This document shows, piece after piece, positions 7,669 to 16,514 of a stretch of 64,000 nt of DNA. The notes beneath the pieces are model-generated. The model saw only the letters and a program-made list of their open reading frames with translations. It was not told the origin of the DNA and made no database searches. The position numbers were made by a program, and so were the translations under genes. The stretch's first letter is position 1; each line of letters begins with the position of its first letter. Source of the stretch: Barnesiella viscericola DSM 18177 (GTDB lineage: Bacteria; Bacteroidota; Bacteroidia; Bacteroidales; Barnesiellaceae); contig NZ_CP007034.1 of the NCBI RefSeq assembly GCF_000512915.1, positions 930,001 to 994,000 on the forward strand, read 5' to 3'.

Positions 7669-9813
7669 TCATGCTTTTTCTACTTTCCAAATCTTCCTCA
7701 ATTCATCACAATCAATTTTGTCAAATCGATCTTGCTGGATAGCAACACATAACATATATCGAGGCCGGCTCATACCTACATATGCGACTCTTAAGTTTTT
7801 GAGTGTATCCGCATCTGTTCCTGTATAAGCAACGCCTTTAAATTGTTCTGCTAAGCGGTCTGATTCATGATGTCTATTGTAAAATGTTTCCAGATAGAGT
7901 GTCGCAGCATGAGTCTCTCCTTTGACAGCATGGACTGTGGATACCTCAATGTCTATTGTACCACTATCACCATGGTAAACATTCCTATGTTCCGTTGCTT
8001 GGCCCTTGGGGAGATTTTCGTTTATTGCATTAAAGAAACTGAGTGCATCTGGAGTCTCTTCTTTCCTATATAAGGGCAATATTGTTTCTATAATATATTG
8101 ATGTATAGTGTTTCTTATTTTGTTTATATCATCGTCGCTATTGCTCTTGGCTATGAGTAAGGCCCAATTCATGACTTCTTTTAGAAAGTTCTCTTTTTGC
8201 TCAATATTCGTTGCGGTCAGGAATTCTAAAAAGGAGGTCTTGGTGTAACGTCGATTACCATTTCTTATTTCACATAAATCCAGATATTTTAATATACCTT
8301 GAATGATAGATGTGGCATGTTCCTTAATGGTTCCATGGAGATTTTTGAGTATGAATTCATTGAAAGAAACTCCTTCCACTTTAGGTCCTGCATTCTTCTT
8401 TTCAAACTGAGGAAAGTATGACTCTATATATCTTTTTTGAGCACTGGCCCCTTTCTTTCCGACCCATCCACAAGCCTTAACATTTATTCTGTGTAGTGGA
8501 TCTTCTCGTTTCTCTTGATTTGCAATATCCGAGATTGAACGATTATTCATTTCTGGAATCAATGTAGTATTGAGCAGTTCCACATATTTGGGAAGAACAG
8601 ATAAGGGATCCTCATAAGTAATGATGATAGGGGTTACAGATGGAATCTCATCATTGCCTACAAGTTTATCATTCGGTACCATGCATAACGATCTCAACGG
8701 TTTGGCGATTTTTTCTCCGAACCGGATGCTGTCGTGCATATGTAAGACTTGCTTATCTTTCAATTTGTCATTTTCCGGTCCGCTACATTCGTCTCTCTCA
8801 TAGATAGCTTGGCAGTAATCTCCAAAACGCTGAATGACCACTTTATTCTCGTCAAATATCTTTTGGATTAAATCTACTTGCAGTCCGTCACAGTCCTGAA
8901 CTTCATCTATAAACAAATATTTAAACCTCTTGTCAGAGAAACGGCTGAAATCGAGTTCCTTCTCCCAAATATACCGAAATGCCAGGTCATAAGCATCCTG
9001 GAAGGATAAAATACCTTCTCTAAACATTTCCTCTTTTATCTTCATATATTCAGCCCCGGATGGAGAATCTACTCTTATCGAGTCAGAATCAGTTATAATT
9101 TTATTGCTATTCCAATCAACTCTAAACGAAAGAATTAGACTATTTTGGATGCTATTTCCCTTTGTTTGAATCGAAGATCTGTATTCTCTAGGAATTTGGC
9201 TCCAATTATAACCTTTTAATTGAAAAATATATTTGTCAACCCTCTTTTTCTTCTTAATAACATTTGCAGCCGTTAGCATATCCACGCCACCCAATGCTTC
9301 TATCTCGGCAGCATTAATAGTATGTTCTTTTAAAGTGCTTCGTTTAAATATCAGTCCTCTAAGTTTACTTTCACGGATGGGTAATTTATAATACTTTTTC
9401 AAGAATACAGCATTACTCATTTCATCATCCACATATGTTATTTGACTACCATAAAAATAATGAAGGGCTGCGGCTGTAACATATTTGTGTAAAAAAGTTT
9501 GTATGGTTCCAAAAAAATTAGGATACCGGAAAAGCACATCTGCTTTTGTGCCAAGTTTTGCTTTTATCTCATCGATAGCTACATTTGTATGTGTCAGTAC
9601 GCATATGCCTTTCCCTTCAGGCAGAGGCATTTTATTGGCAAGAATAATCAATTTTGCCAGCAATGTCGTTGTCTTACCACTTCCAGGACAAGCCTGAACA
9701 TAGCAACTGCTATCTTCTTTGATAATATTTACCTTGTCAGAATCAAAAGGTTTCTTATCTTTCAACAGAATATCGTGGGCTATTTTTATTTCTTCATCAG
9801 TAGCAAATGGCAT
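7669..9813 (-). CDS. UvrD/PcrA-like helicase, GajB-like partner of the OLD nuclease
   Basis: This 714-residue superfamily 1 helicase has a Walker A motif ACPGSGKTTT at residues 41-50, Walker B in LFIDEVQDCDG, motif III around RFGDYCQAIYE, motif V in STVHAVKGETH and motif VI in VAYVGMSRPR. All helicase motifs are intact. It starts 17 nt after the stop of an OLD-family ATPase/Toprim gene. The OLD plus UvrD pair is the hallmark of Gabija, in which GajA cuts DNA and GajB acts as sensor helicase. It is about 200 residues longer than the Bacillus GajB I recall, so it may be a divergent subtype. Confidence 0.8.
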   Translation of the reverse strand: MPFATDEEIKIAHDILLKDKKPFDSDKVNIIKEDSSCYVQACPGSGKTTTLLAKLIILANKMPLPEGKGICVLTHTNVAIDEIKAKLGTKADVLFRYPNFFGTIQTFLHKYVTAAALHYFYGSQITYVDDEMSNAVFLKKYYKLPIRESKLRGLIFKRSTLKEHTINAAEIEALGGVDMLTAANVIKKKKRVDKYIFQLKGYNWSQIPREYRSSIQTKGNSIQNSLILSFRVDWNSNKIITDSDSIRVDSPSGAEYMKIKEEMFREGILSFQDAYDLAFRYIWEKELDFSRFSDKRFKYLFIDEVQDCDGLQVDLIQKIFDENKVVIQRFGDYCQAIYERDECSGPENDKLKDKQVLHMHDSIRFGEKIAKPLRSLCMVPNDKLVGNDEIPSVTPIIITYEDPLSVLPKYVELLNTTLIPEMNNRSISDIANQEKREDPLHRINVKACGWVGKKGASAQKRYIESYFPQFEKKNAGPKVEGVSFNEFILKNLHGTIKEHATSIIQGILKYLDLCEIRNGNRRYTKTSFLEFLTATNIEQKENFLKEVMNWALLIAKSNSDDDINKIRNTIHQYIIETILPLYRKEETPDALSFFNAINENLPKGQATEHRNVYHGDSGTIDIEVSTVHAVKGETHAATLYLETFYNRHHESDRLAEQFKGVAYTGTDADTLKNLRVAYVGMSRPRYMLCVAIQQDRFDKIDCDELRKIWKVEKA

Positions 9814-9830
9814 AATCTTTCTTTTTAGAT

Positions 9831-11906
9831 TTATTCCGTAACATATTTGATGGCCTCCACAAGATACTTCAGTTTGTCGTCATTCTCAACGATAGACTTC
9901 ACTTTATCTCGATTTACAGTTCCATCACTAACAGGAGCTAGCTCTCCTGCCAGTATTCCTGCTAAATACTGCGCAGTGATGGCTTTACTTACGGTTCCAT
10001 CATTCAAAGGTTCAAATATCTTATATGCCACTTCTTTAGTTGGAATGCCTTCGTCTGGAAACTCATTCGTTACATCATTCCATAATTGATTCAAAATTTT
10101 ATCTGTTATTTCCAGCTCTGGATGGTCCTTTTCCTGTTGGGCTGCTTTTATCGCTGTAGCCAATAACTTATACAAGCCACTTCCTGCAATCTCGTATTCC
10201 AGCGTCCATGCTTGTGGTAGGAATATTTTGATTTTATCTGCATTGATGGCATTTTCTAATCGCGTTCTCTTTTCCTCTCGAATCCGAGCTAATATATCTT
10301 CATTTAAGGCCACTCTCTTATCTTCTGTTAGTATATCCTTCATGCGGTCTATTGTTTCACCAATAGGTTTAAAATTCGCGTTCTTATGCTTCCTAACTTC
10401 TTCCTCAAAGGCAGATTTACTCTCGAAGACAGTTGACATAGCATCATAATCTACTTCGGTTGAAATTTTCTCTAACTCAGGCCTTAGATCATCTCTCAAC
10501 CAATATTTCGGAGTTTTTCGATCTTTACTATTGTCATCGTAATATTCAAAAGCTCTGACATCCAGATCAGAAATAACAGCTATAGGCATTCCAAATGATT
10601 TTCCATCTTTGCGTTTGAATATATTGACATATCTTTTATATGCTGTACTTCCCACGTTCACAACGGATACGCCATACTGATAAAGATTCTTCCCAATCAA
10701 TTGGGCTATAGCAGGTATTAGCAGATTTTCTGCATCACCCTCCACCATGATTAGCCCTCTGGCAAAGAATAAGTTGGCTTTTGTTGCATCGAGGAATCTT
10801 TCTAAAAATTTGTAGTCGGCTGGCTTCATTTTTGTATATTCTGATGACATGGGAAATGCATCATTACCTTTCAGCACAATCATATTCGCCAACTTTATCT
10901 TCGATGCCAATGTAATGCTATGGGTTGAAAGGATAAATTGCTCATTTTTCTTTTGGGAAGAAATATATTCAATCAGTCTCAATTGATATTGAGGATGAAG
11001 GTGAGCCTCCAATTCTTCCACAAGAGCTAATTTCAATCCTTTCTTCTGGTTGTTAAAGAGCAGCATTTCAGCCGCTATGCATAGTAAGTTGAGAGTCCCA
11101 AGCCCCGATTTATTACCTTCCATAATCAAATCGAGTAGTCTCAATATTTCTGTCAGTTCCCCTCCTGTCAGTTTAACCTCAGCTTTCCGCGGGTCACCTT
11201 TCAACAGAAAATGATCTTTTAGGAAACTGTTGATTTCGCTTGTTATACTTTCTCCACTACCTCCAATCTTGAAATAGTTCTCAATTTCCTTTTTCAGTTT
11301 TTCATAATCTGTTTCAAGTTTATGTTTTGTAATATTCCCTTGAACGTCTTTCTCCGTTTTGAAAAGTTCATGTGCACTCAGTATCTGTGCCAGCCTTGAC
11401 TTGTACCCGTGAGTCATGTCTGTGAGCGCATCCCTAAGTGGCTTAAAATATACTACTTTTAGAAGTTCTCTTGCTTCAGAATCCATTCTATCAGTTTGAC
11501 CTTCGATCCCTGCGGAGAAAGTCGGCATTATTACGTTATCTTTTCGCTTAACGTATAGCCATACTTTTAGTAAATATTTTGTCTTGTCTTCGCTCCACGA
11601 CAACCATTCCCAGAATAAGCCAGCGTCTTGCTCATTTATTCCGTCAAATACGCACTCTATTTTGAATTCATCCTTTCTGTTCCCAGCAGGGTCTTGATAA
11701 AAATCTTTATCATCAAATTGAATAAATTCTCCGCTTTGAGTTCTCAGCACATAACGAATGGCATCCACAATAGCTGTTTTACCTGAATCATTCTCTCCTA
11801 TCAGGACATTCACTCCTTTTTGAAAATGGATTTCTAATCCAGGCTTTCCATCAGCCATAGCACAATATTTTCTAAAATTCCAAAGTTTAAGTATCGAAAG
11901 GTACAT
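9831..11906 (-). CDS. OLD-family ATP-dependent endonuclease, GajA-like
   Basis: This 691-residue protein begins with an SMC-like ATPase half: Walker A GENDSGKT at 37-44, Walker B around LVEELEAHLHPQ (295-306), and a THS switch at 328-330. A Toprim half follows, with E389/E393 in VEGDAE and D447/D449 in SDLD. This order is that of class 2 OLD nucleases. With the UvrD-like gene 17 nt downstream it matches the Gabija pair. It is longer than typical GajA (about 580 residues as I recall), with extra sequence after Toprim. The DNA-cleavage residues appear intact, so it should be a functional metal-dependent nuclease regulated by nucleotide binding. Confidence 0.82.
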   Translation of the reverse strand: MYLSILKLWNFRKYCAMADGKPGLEIHFQKGVNVLIGENDSGKTAIVDAIRYVLRTQSGEFIQFDDKDFYQDPAGNRKDEFKIECVFDGINEQDAGLFWEWLSWSEDKTKYLLKVWLYVKRKDNVIMPTFSAGIEGQTDRMDSEARELLKVVYFKPLRDALTDMTHGYKSRLAQILSAHELFKTEKDVQGNITKHKLETDYEKLKKEIENYFKIGGSGESITSEINSFLKDHFLLKGDPRKAEVKLTGGELTEILRLLDLIMEGNKSGLGTLNLLCIAAEMLLFNNQKKGLKLALVEELEAHLHPQYQLRLIEYISSQKKNEQFILSTHSITLASKIKLANMIVLKGNDAFPMSSEYTKMKPADYKFLERFLDATKANLFFARGLIMVEGDAENLLIPAIAQLIGKNLYQYGVSVVNVGSTAYKRYVNIFKRKDGKSFGMPIAVISDLDVRAFEYYDDNSKDRKTPKYWLRDDLRPELEKISTEVDYDAMSTVFESKSAFEEEVRKHKNANFKPIGETIDRMKDILTEDKRVALNEDILARIREEKRTRLENAINADKIKIFLPQAWTLEYEIAGSGLYKLLATAIKAAQQEKDHPELEITDKILNQLWNDVTNEFPDEGIPTKEVAYKIFEPLNDGTVSKAITAQYLAGILAGELAPVSDGTVNRDKVKSIVENDDKLKYLVEAIKYVTE

Positions 11907-11931
11907 CGTGAGCTAATTTAGTTGGTGTATT

Positions 11932-12564
11932 TCACATATAATACGCATCAGTATCAATCTTCAGTTCATTATAATCTTTTACACTATAATCTTTACCATC
12001 ATATCTAATTGTCCCTTTAAATTTGAAAGGAAACGATATCCGCATTGGCTTATCTCCAATTTCTTGTTCAGAATCAGAGCCATACTGAAGTGACACATCT
12101 ACCATTCCATTACAAGTGATATAAAAATTTCCTTGCTGAATACTTATTGCATTTATGTTAACTTCATGCACTTCATCTATTCTTGTATGAGAGGAAAGAA
12201 TATCAAGATCTGAGGGTACATTCATTGTAAAAAAATCACTCAATACGGTCTCAATCTCATCAAATTTTATTTCCTTTAATTCTGGAATACGTGAAATAGC
12301 TACTATAAATTTTGCATTTGGCTCATATTTTTTAAAATAGTCCACCATAGCTTTTATCCTTCGCGTTGCCTCGGGATTTTCACTATGAGTCTTTAGTTCA
12401 ATATATATAGCTTCATCGCCTTTCGTGGCTGAAAGATCTACTTTGTACGGCCCCACCCTTTCACCTCGTTTTATGGTGTATCCCTTTTCTCGATAATCAT
12501 CTGCAATCTGTTCAAGTGTTGACTTCTCAAAATTCTTGATTAAATAATCTTTCAATGGTTTCAT
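11932..12564 (-). CDS. PD-(D/E)XK-like nuclease-domain protein in the Gabija-like operon
   Basis: The 210-residue product has a restriction-endonuclease-like core: D43 in PYKVDLSATKGD and E56/K58 in YIELKTHSE, spaced D-x12-E-x-K. Upstream lies a basic region (IKRGERVGP). The C-terminal half is beta-rich and unfamiliar. Its start overlaps the stop of the RusA-like gene by 4 nt (ATGA), and its stop is 25 nt before the OLD gene, so it is co-transcribed with both. Nuclease activity is inferred from the motif. It could instead be a degenerate DNA-binding module. Confidence 0.6.
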   Translation of the reverse strand: MKPLKDYLIKNFEKSTLEQIADDYREKGYTIKRGERVGPYKVDLSATKGDEAIYIELKTHSENPEATRRIKAMVDYFKKYEPNAKFIVAISRIPELKEIKFDEIETVLSDFFTMNVPSDLDILSSHTRIDEVHEVNINAISIQQGNFYITCNGMVDVSLQYGSDSEQEIGDKPMRISFPFKFKGTIRYDGKDYSVKDYNELKIDTDAYYM

Positions 12565-13010
12565 ACGTTTCCCCCTCCTATTTTTATCATTGATTCTTTA
12601 AACTTATTGCATTCTATATACAAGCACTTAACTTCTGTTTCTATTAATCCTTGCATCAAATCAGCCGCCACTTCACTCTCAATAGAAGAGGTATCTATGA
12701 TGCTAAATGGATGAATGTTTACATCTATAACAGCTGCAGTTCGCATCACTATCTTACGGTCATCCACATACACTAATGCATTCACTGCATCCCAAATTGG
12801 TTTACTGATATTATCACAATCTACGTTTACTCCACTACTTGTGAAAAAATATACTCTGGCGTATAATTCTTCATTCGCAGGAAATGTTGGTACCCGGCCC
12901 TTATATTTTCGTTGAAATGCTGAACGTATCTGTTCTCGATATTCAGATTTCTTCTCTTTATCCCGAGAATTATATGATAGCGGAACTAAACCACGAATTA
13001 CTAATTCCAT
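12561..13010 (-). CDS. RusA-family Holliday junction resolvase-like protein
   Basis: This 149-residue protein carries the RusA signature VDCDNISKPIWDAV (about 63-76) followed by VYVDDRKIV (81-88). The acidic residues D64, D66 and D83/D84 correspond to the metal-binding aspartates of RusA, and K70 to its catalytic lysine. RusA enzymes cut four-way DNA junctions and are usually carried by prophages. Here the gene is translationally coupled (4-nt overlap) to a nuclease-like gene and lies upstream of a Gabija-like pair, an unusual setting. The start at 13010 gives the normal RusA N-terminus (GLVPLSYNSR). Confidence 0.75.
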   Translation of the reverse strand: MELVIRGLVPLSYNSRDKEKKSEYREQIRSAFQRKYKGRVPTFPANEELYARVYFFTSSGVNVDCDNISKPIWDAVNALVYVDDRKIVMRTAAVIDVNIHPFSIIDTSSIESEVAADLMQGLIETEVKCLYIECNKFKESMIKIGGGNV

Positions 13011-13069
13011 TTTACAAAATTCTGAAAATTTATAAAATCAAGTTTGTTTTTCATCCGTTATAGGATTTA

Positions 13070-14137
13070 TCATTGTGTTACAAATACTCTCCAGCTCCCT
13101 TCCTTCTCGCCTCGCTCCACATACTTTTTTGAAATCAATTGATCCAACAATTTTTGTATAGCAGTCACACTAATACCAGTTTCTTCTTTCATATCCGCAA
13201 GAGTCAATGTCGGTTGTGTTCGCATAGCGTTCAAGATCTTTGTATAATTGGGCGTTCGGAATGTAATCCGCTCCCCATCATACCACCACACATTCTCATT
13301 CTTCTCGCTCACAAACAGAACATCATTATACACCTCCGTAGCCACCAAGTCATTGAAATATTTCAAAAAAGGACGGATATCCTTGATCCCGGCATGTGCA
13401 CCATCACTAGGAATAGGACCTACTTCGAGATCTGTCTGATGCAAGGCTTCCAAATATTCACTCTTTCTGCGGCTTCGGACAACAATCATCGGATAATCAT
13501 GGCGAGTCAGAATGTAGTTCACCATTAGTCGGGCAATACGACCATTGCCGTCCTCGAAAGGATGAATGCGTATATAGCGATAATGAAACAGTGCGGCTAA
13601 CTCTACCGGAGACAACTTCCCCTCTTTCTCTGCGGTATTATACCAATCCACCAAGTCTCCCATTAATCCTGGAGTCTCCTCGGGTGAGGCATATTCGAAT
13701 CTGTCTCCATACCGAGTAACAACGCTGTTAGGCCGTGTCTTATACTGGCCGGCATGAATCACATAACTCGTTTGCATACCACCAGGCAAATTACGATAAA
13801 CAGTATAGTCCTCTCGTAATATGGTTTTATGTAATGTTCGGATAAAATTCTGTGTCAATGGCACTCCCTTCTCCGCAGCCTCTTCCGTCATCATTCGCAG
13901 ACCTACGTTACTTGCAGTCATTTCTTGTACGTCACGAACGTCAGCTTCTCCAATCACCTTTCCGAAAAGTAGAAGAATTTCCGTCTGCCCGTAAGTTAAC
14001 GTGTTACCCTCAATGTGGTTACTATTGTAATTGAAATCTACTGTAAAACGCCGGCTAAGCCTTTCTCGATCCTTCTCCGACAGTGGCTGCAAATTCTGCC
14101 ATGCCGCCAAAGCCTTTTTTATATTAAGATACTTCAT
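13070..14137 (-). CDS. Fic-family AMP transferase with N-terminal inhibitory motif
   Basis: The 355-residue protein has the complete Fic active site HPFEDGNGR (192-200), expected to transfer AMP from ATP to a target hydroxyl. Residues 39-45 (SNHIEGN) match the (S/T)xxxE(G/N) self-inhibition motif placed before the Fic core, so this is a class II, self-restrained enzyme. The last 70 residues look like a winged helix (TLADMKEETGISVTAIQKLL), suggesting DNA binding or autoregulation. It is the first gene of the minus-strand run and ends 59 nt before the RusA-like gene. It may be the operon head or an independent toxin-like gene. Confidence 0.88.
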   Translation of the reverse strand: MKYLNIKKALAAWQNLQPLSEKDRERLSRRFTVDFNYNSNHIEGNTLTYGQTEILLLFGKVIGEADVRDVQEMTASNVGLRMMTEEAAEKGVPLTQNFIRTLHKTILREDYTVYRNLPGGMQTSYVIHAGQYKTRPNSVVTRYGDRFEYASPEETPGLMGDLVDWYNTAEKEGKLSPVELAALFHYRYIRIHPFEDGNGRIARLMVNYILTRHDYPMIVVRSRRKSEYLEALHQTDLEVGPIPSDGAHAGIKDIRPFLKYFNDLVATEVYNDVLFVSEKNENVWWYDGERITFRTPNYTKILNAMRTQPTLTLADMKEETGISVTAIQKLLDQLISKKYVERGEKEGSWRVFVTQ

Positions 14138-14164
14138 ACGGTTTGATATTCATCAATAATAATA

Positions 14165-14172
14165 CAAAGATA
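14165..14172 (-). promoter_or_regulatory. Probable -7 element of the Fic gene
   Basis: TATCTTTG on the minus strand, 28 nt before the Fic start, fits TAnnTTTG. The -33 element is unclear. It could also drive the downstream Gabija-like genes. Confidence 0.55.
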
Positions 14173-14503
14173 GCAAAATTCCGTAAAATGGTTATACACA
14201 TACAACCTTTTTGAATTCTTTTAGAGAATGCTATTACTAATATATTCAACATTAACAATCTCCTTCATGTTATAGGATCTTTGATGATAACACGCATTAT
14301 TTAATCGAAATAAATAATCTTTACATCCTTGCAGCATATCGTCACTGTTTTTGAAGAAACTGCACCTTCAATACGACAACTTACAACTATTAATAACCAG
14401 CACTTTACCTGGCACCTATACATTTTACGCAGTGGAGTGCTTATTTTTACGCAATGATGCCTAGAACTCAACTCCTGCTTACCCAAGATGACGGATAACA
14501 ACC
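14173..14503. other. Intergenic stretch, no gene seen
   Basis: The stretch is AT-rich and I find no recognisable coding frame. TTTTACGCA occurs twice about 45 nt apart near 14427 and 14447, possibly a transposon relic. Confidence 0.4.
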
Positions 14504-14650
14504 CCGAAAATATCCGTGAATCCAGCCTCAATTTTACAGCCCTTTTTGGCGAAATAAACCCCATCTGCCCTATCTTTGTAGATGGGATATATCGGGGCTC
14601 AAAAGAGTTGTTTTTGCATCTTGCTATTAGGAGGGTGATAATGAAAGAAT
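14504..14650 (+). repeat. R element, 3' part only (copy before ydeI copy 1)
   Basis: From GAAAATATCCGTGAATCC onward this matches the 3' half of the R repeats at 15565 and 24376, including GGCGAAATAAACCCC and a TATCTTTG promoter-like box (about 14571-14578). Sequence before 14504 is unrelated, so the 5' half is missing. Confidence 0.75.
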
Positions 14651-14744
14651 AGGTAAATTCTTGAAGTCCCTGTAGGAAAAGAAGCCACGTTCTGGTTCAA
14701 TGGATAATTTGCGCATGAAAAACAGGAATAAAGATTCAAAAGTG

Positions 14745-15320
14745 ATGGAAATACATAACCTACTGGATGTCAAATCAAGAGTTGAGCTGCGCGAATGGCT
14801 GATAAAGAATCATAGAACGGAAAAAGAATGCTGGGTAATCGTCAAGCGTGGAAGGCCAACAGATGACACCACTTTCTGGTATATTGATGCCGTAGAAGAA
14901 GCCCTATGCTTCGGCTGGATAGACAGTACTACAAAGAAAATAGCATACGGAGTGACCGCCCAGAAACTTTGTCCCAGGAAACCACGAAGCAACTGGTCGG
15001 AACTGAACAAGGAAAGATGCCGCAGAATGGAACGCATGGGACTGATGACCGATGCTGGAAGAGCTGTTCTGCCGGATATGTCGCCTGATGGTTTCAACAT
15101 TGATAAGGATATACTGCAAAGACTGCAGTCCGATCCGGTAGTGTGGAACAATTTCTGTCAATTTCCCTATTTATATAAGAGGATCAGAATTGATACGATT
15201 CAAATAAAACGGAATAATCCAGACCTTTACGAGAGTCGGTTGGTCAAATTCATAGAGAATACGCGGAAAGGATTACTCTATGGGGAATGGAATGATAATG
15301 GAAGATTACTAAAATACTGA
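14745..15320 (+). CDS. YdeI/OmpD-associated family protein, intact copy
   Basis: About 191 residues with the YdeI (OmdA) pattern: FWYIDAVEEALCFGWIDS near the start, then a SNWSELNKERCRRMERMG segment, and KFIENTRKG with YGEWNDNGRLLKY at the end. Relatives in Firmicutes and Bacteroidetes have been linked to bacteriocin or peptide resistance, but the biochemical function is not established. An upstream ATG at 14700 is also open. I prefer 14745 because the 15 extra codons differ from the duplicate only by non-synonymous changes, unlike the body. A damaged twin lies at 16104. Confidence 0.75.
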   Translation: MEIHNLLDVKSRVELREWLIKNHRTEKECWVIVKRGRPTDDTTFWYIDAVEEALCFGWIDSTTKKIAYGVTAQKLCPRKPRSNWSELNKERCRRMERMGLMTDAGRAVLPDMSPDGFNIDKDILQRLQSDPVVWNNFCQFPYLYKRIRIDTIQIKRNNPDLYESRLVKFIENTRKGLLYGEWNDNGRLLKY

Positions 15321-15375
15321 ACGATATTAATACATCTCTATTTTTTACTACTATTGCACTACATACAGAAACATC

Positions 15376-15549
15376 TGGCTCATCAACTTTCCTGTCATGA
15401 TGAGCATACTTATCGAACAGCTCATAAATATAACTGATGCCATCTTCTTGGGTCATGTTGGTGAGATAGAATTGGGGGTATCGGCACTTGCCGGGATATG
15501 GAATCTTCCGTTATTCAGTACCTTCATTTGTACCGACCTGAAAAAGTAG
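15376..15549 (+). pseudogene. Remnant of a MATE multidrug transporter N-terminus
   Basis: One frame reads WLINFPVMMSILIEQLINI followed by TDAIFLGHVGEIELG and VSALAGIW. This is the first transmembrane region of MATE-family efflux pumps (N-T-D-x-x-F-L-G-x-V-G-E-x-E-L-G). After about 57 codons it meets a stop, and the R element begins. The remaining 380 or so residues are absent. It directly follows the YdeI gene and is duplicated with it (see 18126). Confidence 0.7.
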
Positions 15550-15564
15550 ACTTGTATTGGTGGC

Positions 15565-16010
15565 TTTACTTTATCCCCGTATTCATATATACGTTCATTA
15601 AAGTAAAGTCAAAATGAGGGAAGAAAAGAGATGGCTGCGCCATGAAAATGGTTTCAGCCATTTTTCTTTTGGCTGCAAATCTTATAAGCAATCCGGATAT
15701 GAAGGGCCATCCCCTACGGCCACTCAAATCAAGCTCCAAATACATCACTTGGAATCCGAAAATATCCGTGAATCCATCCTCGATTTTGTAGCCCGTTTTG
15801 GCGAAATAAACCCCGACATGACCTATCTTTGCAGACGGAGTCTGTCTGGACCCCAAAAGGCTGTTTTTGCCTTTTTTCCCTCTGTTCGGAGGAAGTCGAT
15901 GAAAAAAACGTTAAATCTTCGATTTTTTGCGAAAAAACAAGTAAATTTTTGAGGTTCCTATCTTTTAAGCCGTAAACTATTGATAGTCAATAGGCATTTA
16001 ATAGTGCATC
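15565..16010 (+). repeat. R element, full copy
   Basis: About 445 nt. It starts with an inverted repeat (CTTTACTTTA and TAAAGTAAAG around 25 nt). Then come the ATGGCTG/CAGCCAT hairpin, a variable middle, the GAAAATATCCGTGAATCC core, a TATCTTTG box near 15826-15833, a CAGAC/GTCTG mini-hairpin and an A-rich end. It matches 24376-24826 over its whole length. It is non-coding in my view and separates the two YdeI copies. Confidence 0.8.
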
Positions 16011-16514
16011 GGCAAATTCTTGAAGTTCCTGTAGGAAAAGAAGCCACGTTTTGGTTCAATGGAGAATTTGCGCATGAAAAACTGGAATAAAGATTCAAGA
16101 GCGATGGAAATACATAATCTGCTGGATGTCAAATCAAGAGTTGAGCTACGCGAATGGCTGATAAAGAACCATAAGACGGAAAAAGAATGCTGGGTGATTG
16201 TCAAGCGTGGAAAGCCAACAGATGACACCACTTTCTGGTATATTGATGCCGTAGAAGAAGCCCTATGCTTCGGCTGGATAGACAGTACCACAAAGAAAAT
16301 AGCAGACGGAGTGACTGCCCAGAAACTTTGTCCCAGAAACCCACGAAGCAACTGGTCGGAACTGAACAAGGAAAGATGCCGCAGAATGGAACGCATGGGA
16401 CTGATGACCGATGCCGGAAGAGCCGTTCTGCCGGATATGTCGCCTGATGGTTTCAACATTGATAAGGATATACTGCAAAGACTGCAGTCCGATCCGGTAG
16501 TGTGGAACAATTTC

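Noticed and set aside
14301-14564. 87-codon minus-strand frame
   Set aside because: It has no family resemblance and overlaps the start of an R-element fragment.
15614-15952. 112-codon frame in the R element
   Set aside because: The frame is not kept intact in the other copies of R, so it is probably chance reading through a non-coding repeat.
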